From Xiamenia xianingshaonis (GTDB taxonomy: Bacteria > Actinomycetota > Coriobacteriia > Coriobacteriales > Eggerthellaceae), in NCBI RefSeq assembly GCF_017945865.1, contig NZ_CP072829.1, positions 186,001 through 250,000 on the forward strand: DNA of 64,000 bases, given 5' to 3'. Shown here piece by piece: positions 31,631 to 40,186 of this stretch. Positions within the stretch are counted from its first letter, which is position 1; each line of letters starts with the position of its first letter. Below the pieces are notes generated by a model, which saw nothing but the letters and a program-made list of their open reading frames with translations, had not been told where the DNA came from and made no database searches. The translations under genes and the position numbers were made by a program.

Positions 31631-32527
31631 TCAGTTCTCGTCAGGCCAGGTCATACGTTTGACTGCGTCCAGATAAGCCCGCGCGGCCCGTGACAGTTTC
31701 GCGCCCCTCTTCCACACCAGGTGCATGTTTTGGCGCAGCGTCGGCGAAAACGGGCGGAATGCGAAGCCGGACGCGCCGTCGGCCGCCACGATGCCGTCGA
31801 GGCAGACGGCGTACCCCAGTTTGGCCTCCACCATGAGAGAGGCGTTGTACAGCAGGTTGTAGGTGCCTACGATGTTGCAAGAGGCCAGGTCGCGGCCGAG
31901 CCACGTCGAAAGCATGCCCCCGCCGGACGTCTGGCGCGACACGATGAGCGGCAGCCCCTCGACGTCTGCCGGGCGCACGAGGCGCCTGTCGGCCAGCGGG
32001 TCGTCGGCACGCATGAGCAGCCCCCACGTGTCGAACGCGGGAAGCGCCATCCGCTCGTAGCGGTCGGGCCCTTCGGTGCCGAGCAGCAGCCCGAAGTCGA
32101 CCAGGCCTGCGTCCAGCTTCGCGCACACGTCCTCGGCGTTGCCGCTGAACACGTCAAGCGTCACGTCCGGGTGGTCGTGCCGCAGGTCAGCGGCCGCATG
32201 CGCCAGAAGCAGCATCCCGCGCGTTTCGCCCCCGCCGACCGACACGGTGCCGTGCACGGGGTCGGTCTCGCTCCGGAATTCGCTTTCCGTGCGGTCGGCC
32301 AAGAGGCAGATTTCCTCGGCGCGCCGACGCAGCAGCTCGCCGTCCTCGGTCAGCGCCAGCCGCTTCCCGCGCTTGCCGCGCTCGAACAGCACGACGCCCA
32401 GCTCGCGCTCCAAATCGGCGATCTGGCGCGAAAGCGTGGGTTGGGTCACATGCAGCCGTTCGGACGCGGCGCTGTACCCCCGCGCCTCGGCCACGGCCAG
32501 AAAATATCGCAAGACGCGAAGCTCCAC
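31631..32527 (-). CDS. LysR-family transcriptional regulator
   Basis: A 298-residue regulator. The N-terminal winged helix (VELRVLRYFLAVAEA, then HVTQPTLSRQIADLE) is the classic LysR pattern, and the rest is a periplasmic-binding-like effector domain (residues about 90-295). I chose the GTG at 32527 because AAAGGAGGCGCCC precedes it; the upstream extension to 32866 runs into the terminator region and is not LysR-like. The effector is unknown. The adjacent target would normally be divergent, but the neighbour upstream ends convergently, so no target is obvious. Confidence 0.9.
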   Translation of the reverse strand: MELRVLRYFLAVAEARGYSAASERLHVTQPTLSRQIADLERELGVVLFERGKRGKRLALTEDGELLRRRAEEICLLADRTESEFRSETDPVHGTVSVGGGETRGMLLLAHAAADLRHDHPDVTLDVFSGNAEDVCAKLDAGLVDFGLLLGTEGPDRYERMALPAFDTWGLLMRADDPLADRRLVRPADVEGLPLIVSRQTSGGGMLSTWLGRDLASCNIVGTYNLLYNASLMVEAKLGYAVCLDGIVAADGASGFAFRPFSPTLRQNMHLVWKRGAKLSRAARAYLDAVKRMTWPDEN

Positions 32528-32685
32528 GGGCGCCTCCTTTTCATGCCTCGCAAGCATTGATGTCGCTAGTATATAACAAGACCGAGCATTTTGAGCAGGT
32601 GCATAAGAAGGGGACGGGAGGCGGGCCTTCTGTGGAAGCGGACCCGCATTTGCCCAGGTGCGGCAGGAAGCTGGCACGCAAAAGA

Positions 32686-32718
32686 AGGGGGCTGCGCCGA
32701 AAGCAGACGCAGCCCCCT
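32686..32718 (-). terminator. Terminator after the BspA-like giant protein
   Basis: Arms 32686-32696 and 32708-32718 pair perfectly over 11 bp. On the minus strand a TTCTTTT run follows. It lies 27 bp past the stop of the giant gene. Confidence 0.75.
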
Positions 32719-32744
32719 GCGCAAGATGACGCTTTAGCTCACGG

Positions 32745-35700
32745 CTAGCGAGAAGCGTCCCATACACCGTTGCGGTCAACATGCCAGCTGCCGACCCAGG
32801 TGTTTGTTGCCAGGCTTCCTTGCGGGCCTCCCGCGAGTGGCCGCAAGTAATACCACTTTCCAGCAATCTGCTTCCAGCCGACGGCCATTTCGCATTCTAC
32901 GCCAGAGTCTTCTGCCGTGTTGAGGTAGTACCACGAGCTGCCAGACCGCACCCAGCCCGTCTGTGCGGCACCGTGCGTGCCGTCATGGCGGGGATTTATG
33001 TAGTACCACCGATTTTGGATGAGCTTCCAGCCGCCATCGGCCATAGCGCCGGTGACGCCGTTGTCTTCAGGGGTGTTGAAGTAGTACCAATCGCCATCGA
33101 CCAGCTTCCAGCCGGTGGCCATGGCGCACTCCTTGCCGCCGCTTTGCGCGGTGTTGAGGTAGTACCAGCGCGTTCCCTCGCGAACCCAGCCGGTCATGGC
33201 TGCTCCGTAGGTGCCGTCATGGCGGGGGCTCATGTAGTACCAATCGCCCTGGATGTAGTGCCAGCCGCCTTCAGCCATTGCGCACTCGTCAGTTGACGAT
33301 GAGGAATCGTCTTGGAAGTAATACCAGTTGCCGTCAAGCTGCTTCCAGCCCGTCGCGGCAGCGCCGTTGGAGCCAAGGTAGTACCACTTTTTGTCGGCGC
33401 CGGTTTGCAGCCATGTGTCGGCCACCTTCTGGCCGTTGTCAACGTAGTGCCACTGCTGCGTCGAGGGGTCCTGGGTCCAGCCGTCGGGAAGCGTTGAAAA
33501 CTGATCTTCCTGATCATTGTTATTGCCAGCGGTCGATGGAATGTCGGGATTCTGAGGCGCAGAAGGCTTGGAGGGGGTGGAAGGGGCGGAAGGGGCAGAA
33601 GGGGCAGGGTCGTCGGGAGTCGACGGGTTGTCGGGAGTCGGCGGAACGTCGGGCTTGTCAGGCGTGCTCGGTTCGGCCGGATCCACGGGATCAGAAGGCT
33701 CGGAAGGCTCGCTGGGGGTCGACGGCTCTGCAGGAATCGTCGGGCTGTCGGGTCCGCTGGGCGTACTCGGGTAAACCGGATCGACGGGATCGACCGGGTT
33801 CTCAGGCTCGGAAGGCGCAGGCGATTGCGGCTCGTCTTCGCGTTCTTCGCCAAGCGCTTCGAGGCACTCCTCGTAGGACGGCAGTTTCTCGGTGGCCTCT
33901 TCGGCCGTTTCGTTATCTGCCCGCTCGCTGATAACGTAGATGCTGAAGTGATCGGGGTCGAAAGTCAGCCAGCCGTTTCGAACGAAGGCCAAATAAGGTT
34001 TCTTCGTCTTGCCGTCTGCGTCTATGCGCGTCACCATGCAAGCGCCGTTCATGATGGTGTCGCCGACATAGAAGCTCAATGAGATGTCGTCGTCCGACGG
34101 TCCGCTTTGCTCTACTTTGTTGAGACGCTTGGTAAGATCAAGCACTGTTGCCGTGCGATCCCAATAGTCTTTCTTTGTCACTCGATAGGTGATGTTCTTC
34201 TTGATAGAGTGGCCGCACGTGTTGCACTTCAGCTCGGTTACCTTTGTGCCGTCATTGCCGGAGTCTACCATGCTCGCAACGAAGTCATGATCCTTTTTGC
34301 TCAGATAATGAATCTGCTCTTCGCCACAGGCGCAAACATCGTGGATCGCGACACCTTGGGCATCGTCGCAAGAGCCCGTTTTATAGCTGTCTGCTTTGAA
34401 GGCATGCTCATGAGGCTTGGTCAGCACGGCCGTGCATTGCAGGTTGCGTGCAGGCATGGTTTGCGGAACGGAGGGATCCCAGCTAGCGATTTCGTGACCT
34501 TCGGGAATAAGCGACTTTATCTCATTTGGAATGGTTACCTTGGTACCCGGCTTATAGATCTTCACCACGGATTGGTCGCCGACGCAGTACGTGATGGAGT
34601 ATTGCCGGGTCAGGGTCGAGGTTATGAACTCGGTATAAGAGTTGGTCACCGTTGCTGGCTCCTCGCGTTGTTCCAGGTCGAGCCAGCGGGCGTAGTCGCT
34701 GTCAGGCGTCTTGATGACATCTCCTATCGCAAGTTCGCGCACTTCGTACACCGCGTCATTCACCTTGAACACCACGAGGCAACGATCGGCCGGTACTTTA
34801 ATGGAGGGCACGGCAATGGACGTGGTTTCGCCTTCGAAGGAAACGCTGGCATTTTCACCTGCGGCAATGGATCCGGAAACGTCACGCGTCACGGCAGCCT
34901 GGAACGTGACTTCGGCCAGGTACTTCTGCACGCCGCCCGCTACCGTCGGCGACACAGGAACGTTGCGGAAGACGAGCGTGGTTTTGCCGTCCGCTGCTGT
35001 CACCTCAAGATCTTGGTCGGACATGCCCTTTTTGGCCAGATTGGCGCGCAGCTGCTCTTCTTGCTCCATGGTCAGCATAAGGCCTGCGGGCAGCGTGTAC
35101 TGCAGCGTGGCCTTGTCGAAGGATTTGATGCGGTACACCGTGCTGTACAAGATGTTCGTGAACACGCTGCTGAAGTTCGAGGTGTCGTTGACCGCCATAT
35201 AGTAGCCACCATTGGTGTATTCGCCCAGGGCGCTGCGCGCCATGCTTTCAGCGTTGGGGTAGTTCGACGAAACGGCGTGAAGGAAACGGTTGAAGTCATA
35301 GGTGATTTCGTTATAAGAAATAGTCGTAATGCCGTCGTCGGGGCTCGTGAACTTGGCGGACGGATTTGCCGAGGCGTCCACGCCGATGCTGTAAATGTCG
35401 GCGTCTTGGCTGTTCTTGAGCGTATATGCGTTCTTGATAGCGTCAGCGGCAACAGGGGCGATTTGTTCTTTCGCATTTCCCCACATGGTGGGAGTCCCAT
35501 CGGTGATGAAAAGCACAACGCGCTTGTGAGTCTTGCCGTTTGCGTCTATTGCCGAGTTGTTTGCGAAGATGCTGCTGGCCATTTCAAGGCCGAGGTTGGC
35601 AGCCGTGGCGCCGTCCGCTTTTACGGCGTTGAGGCCTTGCGTGATGAGAGGATTCAGCCCCCCGTTTTGCTCGATGGGAAGCAGGGCGGACTGGTAGTCG

Positions 35701-38700
35701 GTTGCCTCCAGCGATTGATAGCCCTTGCCGCCGCCGCTGGTCATAGCGAGAAGCTCGGTGTTGTAGTATCGCGTATATTGCGGATATCTTTGGTTGGTGT
35801 AGCTCTCGTTGGCAAATCCCACCAAGGCCACGCGATGTCGGGCGCCCGTCTTCTCCGCGTTGGCGTACAGCTGCTGCGCGAAGTTCTTGGCGCACGCTAC
35901 GAGTGCGTCGCGCTTTATCTGCGTGCTTTCGCCCAGGCGATCAGTCATAGACCTCGACTGGTCAAGCACCATGACCACGTCGATCGGCTGCGTTTGCGTC
36001 GATTCGACCTTCACGAGGCGCGTTGCTGCCGAGGCAGCAAGGTGAATGGTGACGTTGCTCTTGTCGTACGACACGTCTGCGCTGCCTTCGACTTCTGAGG
36101 TTGCGTTCGGGTCCATGGGCGTGTAAACGCCTTGGACGGTGATGTCGCTTTTGGCCTTGGACAAATCATAAGGTTCCCAAGATCCCAGGTAGTTGGGCTT
36201 TTGCGGCATGGCGGGCTCATTGAGGGTTGCGTCGCCTTCGGCGAAGGTCACCGTGCCGATAACCTCGTCGCCAATGACGAACGTGGCAGTATGGGTCGGC
36301 GGTGCCGGAGGTTCGGCGAGCTTGACCGTGAAGGTTTTGGAATCGGTAGCGAATTCGCCAACGCGCGAAGCATGGTAAGCGGCGCGGGGCGAAGATGCGG
36401 TGATGGTAAACTGGCTTTGACCGTCGCTGCCAAGAAGGTCGGCGACGCTGTTGCGGGCGAGAAGATAACCCTGGGAGTCAACTTCAAAGTAGGAGGTCAC
36501 GTCTGTGTCACCTTGCTTGACGGTCCAGGTAACCTCCGGCCAGCAGGGATCATCGTAAGCATCGAGGATTTTCGTGCGGAACGGCTTAGAAGCCCACGTG
36601 TCTTGCTTGCCAAGCTCGAGAACGTCTTCACCGCCAGTGAGCTCGAGGGAGTAGGCTTTGTTGATGATATCAGTACTGCGTTTTACCTCAAATGCAATAT
36701 GGGGATTCTTATTATTGTAGGGCCTCAACGTTCCTGCTGGGTCGGTAAAAGTGGAACCATATTTCCCGGGAATTGCTTTAGCGTCGACTGCTAGGTTATT
36801 TCCTTGTTTTGATAAGCCATGTTTCGACAAATTGTCAGTAATGTCTTTTCCGTTGGTCTCATCAGTAACTTGCATATCAAGGATGGCTGAAATCAAATCG
36901 CCGTATTGGTTGAAAATTTTCTGCTCTACAATAGTAGGCTCATCATTACCTCCATATACCATCACAGGCTCTTCTATGTGTTTCCAAGCAGCCAATATGC
37001 TTGGATCGTTTTTTACGGTGAATTGGAACGAGATTGGATCGCCCGTGCACACACCCTCTTTTGGTGTCGCGGTAATCGTGTAAACGCCCGCTGGGGTCAT
37101 GCCCCAATATCCCGGAATCGATCCCGTGACGGTGTCATATGACCAGTAACGATAAACACCTCTCAATAAAATAATGTCCCGATAATCTTCGGAAAACGAC
37201 GGCACGCTAGGTGTGATTTCAACATTCACTAAATCTGATATTTTGCGCCCATCTTCAGCGTAGTAATTTACTTTGAAAGACGAAGGAGCAGCAACTCTAT
37301 TAGTATGGCTCATGTTGATGCACCCATCAATGGCAATCCCGTGTTCCCACATTTCGCCATCTACTCTGTAGCTTTTAAGAACAGGAATCGTTTCAGGAAT
37401 TACTGGTTGTTCGTCGATAAATTCTATCTTGTAACCTTGCCATGTTCCAGCTGCGTTGTCTCGCCCCGAGGCATTTTTCCAAGCCTCGGTTTCTACGGCA
37501 TGAAGCGTTACGGTTTCTGCGTCAAAGGAGGGGTTCTCAGCATTTGCCGCAGCTACTTCGAAAGGCCGGTCAGGGCAGTCCACCTGTGTCAGAGAAGTGC
37601 AATTCTTGAATGCGCCTGCACCTACTGAGGAGACATTGGCTCCAAGCGTCACATTCGTGAGCCTTGAGCATGCTTTGAAAGCGTCTGCGCCTACTGAGGA
37701 GACATCGGCTCCAAGCGTCACATTCGTGAGCCTTGAGCATGCTTTGAAAGCGTTAGCACCAACGGAACACACGTTGTCTTCGATTACGAGCTTACTAATG
37801 GAATCTTTGGCTGACGACCAAGGCGAGCTTCCTTCTTCGGCAACGTCGGCTACGAAACGCTCGCCATCTACCCCCACAGATCCATCAGTCAGTATCGTCA
37901 TCAGTCCATTTTTGTCGATACACCACTGGACGCCTGTTGCAGACTTGCCGTACTTTACGATCTCATAGTAATACTTCCATTTGGGTTTCGACTCGGGATC
38001 TAACCAGGTGCCGTCATATATGTTTTTCCAGTTTGATTTGGTGCCTCCGTAAAAAATGACGTTCCCGCAATTTGGCAGGGGTTCCCACCCACCGAAGTCG
38101 ATGCCTCCGTATTCAATGCTTGTAATTTCTGCAGGAACATAGAAATTAGCGACTCGAAAATCGTTCACTATATTTGAATTATGATTTTGAAAGCGTAAAC
38201 TTGGTAATTTCTTGAGTGAGGGCGTGAAAATTATCTCAGTGAGATTAAGGCAACCCGTAAAGGCGTAATCGTCAATGCTTGTCACGCTCGATGGCACGGT
38301 ATAAGATCCCTGAGCATCATTTGTGACGAATACAAGTCTTGTATGGTCCTTGGAATAAAGCATACCGTTTTCCATGACAAAGTTCGCGTTGTTCTCGTTG
38401 AGTGAAATAGACAGGGTGGAGCCGCTCCGATACGCGAATGAGAAAGCACCAGGCACGATCTGCTCGACTGTGGCGGGTATTTCAAGAGCATTAATGCTGC
38501 TGTTCGTGGACTGTTTGCAATATCTTTCCTGTGTATCGAGTACTTTGGTAGTGTCGGGTAATATCAGCGTTCCATTCTTTTCAGTTGGCACCATGAACAA
38601 CACGGCGTCTTTCGTATCGTAGGAATGGCCGTCCTGCGTGGTTCGTGAATAGAGAATGCCATCATGTGCGGCAAAATTTTGATTACCGTCGGCTACGATA

Positions 38701-39674
38701 AAGCCTTTTTTAGGATTGCGAGTTGCGGGGTATTCATTCATAGTGGCAGGAATGTGTATATAATCAACCTCATCAGACAGGTCAGTCAAATCTAGATTTG
38801 TAATACCTTCGGCAAGGATCAAGTTATTGATCGAAAAGCCAAATGCTGCATCGCCTATGCTTGTGACAGTGCCCGGAATGACAAACTCGTTCACAGGAGC
38901 ACCGTTGTTTAGACCTGTATCTGCAAAAAAAGCAAGCTTTCCTATTGTCTCCAATCCCTCATTTAACACAGGAATTTTAAGCTCTCCGCAATTTCGGAAG
39001 GCTTCTTCGCCTATGCTGCGAAGAGATGTTGGGAAGACGAATCTGGCATTCAGGAGCTTGCAGTCGTAGAATGCCTTGGATCCGATTGTAACTATAGAAT
39101 TCGGCATGCGCGAAAGGTTCAGTTTGGCGCATCCTTCAAATGCGGAGTTGCCAATTGTCTTGATGCTGTCAGGCAGACATCTTTCATTTATTATCTCCAG
39201 CGCTTCACACCCTTTGAAAGCTTCCGAACCTATGCTGATGAGGCCCTCAGGGAGACTCGCATATTCCAATAGCCGGCAATCATAAAATGCGTGATCTCCA
39301 ATGGTGGTTATACCGTTGCCGACAATCACATGTTCGATTGTCGCATGACGGGTAACCCATGGATGGTCAGTGGTGAAATTCGGCATCGCGCCAGTACCCT
39401 CGATAACCAGCGTGGCATCGTCGTAGTATTTCCACGTCATACGGTTGTCGGCAAACGTGCCTTCTTCGAGGATCTTAGCGTTCTCGTTTGGATACGGGCA
39501 TCCCTCTTCGGCAACCGTCAGCGGCGCGTTCGTGGGAAGGAGCTCTGTGGATGCCTGCTCTTCTTCCGCGCCCCATGCTACTGCGTTGGGCGGCCCTGCC
39601 GTCAGGCCGCATGCAAGCAACAGCAGGCATACGGCGACAATCAGTGTCCGGCTGCACGTTTTGGCGCGTTCCAT
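32745..39674 (-). CDS. Secreted giant protein: BspA-type LRRs, VWA domain, choline-binding-like repeats
   Basis: 2,309 residues. A signal peptide (MERAKTCSRTLIVAVCLLLLACG...) ends about residue 35. Residues about 80-720 hold BspA/LRR_5 leucine-rich repeats of about 23 residues (forms such as LxxIGxxAFxxCxxL). Two adjacent repeats are near-identical at DNA level. A VWA domain spans about 1,230-1,515 with the MIDAS motif DQSRS. A CxxCG-containing stretch lies near 1,800 and a Pro/Ser/Asp-rich linker at about 1,945-2,048. Residues from about 2,065 to the end carry about ten aromatic repeats (GW...WYYL/F) of the cell-wall/choline-binding type, explaining attachment without LPxTG. The LRR part is clearly AT-richer than neighbouring genes, suggesting transfer. 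GAAGGG precedes the ATG. An adhesin role is inferred. Confidence 0.9.
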   Translation of the reverse strand: MERAKTCSRTLIVAVCLLLLACGLTAGPPNAVAWGAEEEQASTELLPTNAPLTVAEEGCPYPNENAKILEEGTFADNRMTWKYYDDATLVIEGTGAMPNFTTDHPWVTRHATIEHVIVGNGITTIGDHAFYDCRLLEYASLPEGLISIGSEAFKGCEALEIINERCLPDSIKTIGNSAFEGCAKLNLSRMPNSIVTIGSKAFYDCKLLNARFVFPTSLRSIGEEAFRNCGELKIPVLNEGLETIGKLAFFADTGLNNGAPVNEFVIPGTVTSIGDAAFGFSINNLILAEGITNLDLTDLSDEVDYIHIPATMNEYPATRNPKKGFIVADGNQNFAAHDGILYSRTTQDGHSYDTKDAVLFMVPTEKNGTLILPDTTKVLDTQERYCKQSTNSSINALEIPATVEQIVPGAFSFAYRSGSTLSISLNENNANFVMENGMLYSKDHTRLVFVTNDAQGSYTVPSSVTSIDDYAFTGCLNLTEIIFTPSLKKLPSLRFQNHNSNIVNDFRVANFYVPAEITSIEYGGIDFGGWEPLPNCGNVIFYGGTKSNWKNIYDGTWLDPESKPKWKYYYEIVKYGKSATGVQWCIDKNGLMTILTDGSVGVDGERFVADVAEEGSSPWSSAKDSISKLVIEDNVCSVGANAFKACSRLTNVTLGADVSSVGADAFKACSRLTNVTLGANVSSVGAGAFKNCTSLTQVDCPDRPFEVAAANAENPSFDAETVTLHAVETEAWKNASGRDNAAGTWQGYKIEFIDEQPVIPETIPVLKSYRVDGEMWEHGIAIDGCINMSHTNRVAAPSSFKVNYYAEDGRKISDLVNVEITPSVPSFSEDYRDIILLRGVYRYWSYDTVTGSIPGYWGMTPAGVYTITATPKEGVCTGDPISFQFTVKNDPSILAAWKHIEEPVMVYGGNDEPTIVEQKIFNQYGDLISAILDMQVTDETNGKDITDNLSKHGLSKQGNNLAVDAKAIPGKYGSTFTDPAGTLRPYNNKNPHIAFEVKRSTDIINKAYSLELTGGEDVLELGKQDTWASKPFRTKILDAYDDPCWPEVTWTVKQGDTDVTSYFEVDSQGYLLARNSVADLLGSDGQSQFTITASSPRAAYHASRVGEFATDSKTFTVKLAEPPAPPTHTATFVIGDEVIGTVTFAEGDATLNEPAMPQKPNYLGSWEPYDLSKAKSDITVQGVYTPMDPNATSEVEGSADVSYDKSNVTIHLAASAATRLVKVESTQTQPIDVVMVLDQSRSMTDRLGESTQIKRDALVACAKNFAQQLYANAEKTGARHRVALVGFANESYTNQRYPQYTRYYNTELLAMTSGGGKGYQSLEATDYQSALLPIEQNGGLNPLITQGLNAVKADGATAANLGLEMASSIFANNSAIDANGKTHKRVVLFITDGTPTMWGNAKEQIAPVAADAIKNAYTLKNSQDADIYSIGVDASANPSAKFTSPDDGITTISYNEITYDFNRFLHAVSSNYPNAESMARSALGEYTNGGYYMAVNDTSNFSSVFTNILYSTVYRIKSFDKATLQYTLPAGLMLTMEQEEQLRANLAKKGMSDQDLEVTAADGKTTLVFRNVPVSPTVAGGVQKYLAEVTFQAAVTRDVSGSIAAGENASVSFEGETTSIAVPSIKVPADRCLVVFKVNDAVYEVRELAIGDVIKTPDSDYARWLDLEQREEPATVTNSYTEFITSTLTRQYSITYCVGDQSVVKIYKPGTKVTIPNEIKSLIPEGHEIASWDPSVPQTMPARNLQCTAVLTKPHEHAFKADSYKTGSCDDAQGVAIHDVCACGEEQIHYLSKKDHDFVASMVDSGNDGTKVTELKCNTCGHSIKKNITYRVTKKDYWDRTATVLDLTKRLNKVEQSGPSDDDISLSFYVGDTIMNGACMVTRIDADGKTKKPYLAFVRNGWLTFDPDHFSIYVISERADNETAEEATEKLPSYEECLEALGEEREDEPQSPAPSEPENPVDPVDPVYPSTPSGPDSPTIPAEPSTPSEPSEPSDPVDPAEPSTPDKPDVPPTPDNPSTPDDPAPSAPSAPSTPSKPSAPQNPDIPSTAGNNNDQEDQFSTLPDGWTQDPSTQQWHYVDNGQKVADTWLQTGADKKWYYLGSNGAAATGWKQLDGNWYYFQDDSSSSTDECAMAEGGWHYIQGDWYYMSPRHDGTYGAAMTGWVREGTRWYYLNTAQSGGKECAMATGWKLVDGDWYYFNTPEDNGVTGAMADGGWKLIQNRWYYINPRHDGTHGAAQTGWVRSGSSWYYLNTAEDSGVECEMAVGWKQIAGKWYYLRPLAGGPQGSLATNTWVGSWHVDRNGVWDASR
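37621..37758 (-). repeat. 69-bp tandem duplication inside the LRR region
   Basis: Two nearly identical 69-bp copies (37621-37689 and 37690-37758), exactly one 23-residue leucine-rich repeat, differ at very few positions, indicating recent in-frame duplication. Confidence 0.85.
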
Positions 39675-40106
39675 GAGTCAACCCTTCTCTTCGGTACTCT
39701 CGCAAACTCTGGCGAGCTTCTGGCGCGGAGGGCTTTTCCCGTGCTCCGTACCCCGTACCAGGAGCTCTCTGAGGACCTTGCTTGGTCTCAGAAAACCGCA
39801 AAACCACTAAGCTGAGAAATCCTCCAGGCTTATGGCGAATTCCGCCAGTGATCCAATGCAATAAAAAGTTGTATGTTCAAGCCCACCGGAACCACCTCCG
39901 TTTTCTGCCGCACGCTCTGTTGCGGTGGCGCAAGCCGTTTTTGCGGCTTTCCCCGTCCCGCGTTCAAGGTGTGCGGAGAGGTTTTCTCATGCGTTTTCAG
40001 TCTGTTGCAAGTCAATTGTATCGATTCCGCTTGACCGAGAAATCCCTGAACAACTACTATTTATCGCAAAAAATGCGCCATTCGCGACATGTCTCAAGAC
40101 ATATGC
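39675..40106. other. Leader/intergenic region upstream of the BspA-like gene
   Basis: No gene is convincing here. Read on the minus strand towards the giant gene, 39870-39965 can form a GCCG/CGGC hairpin and a two-level hairpin closed by CCACC/GGTGG with an inner CCGCA/TGCGG stem. TGGCG-N5-CGCCA lies at about 39831-39845, and a CTGAGACC/GGTCCTCAG hairpin at about 39769-39791. It may be a structured 5' leader; I could not match it to a known riboswitch. Confidence 0.4.
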
Positions 40107-40186
40107 GATGGTCGACGAGTTTGCGACGTTGAACGATTCCGCGTGTCGCGTGAGAAAAGGGCTAGCATGGCGGCAGTGTGTTAGAG
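40107..40186 (+). repeat. 80-bp direct repeat, left copy (target duplication)
   Basis: Identical over 80 bp to 42151-42230. The pair flanks the IS1634-like element exactly, so it is read as a long target-site duplication. Confidence 0.9.
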
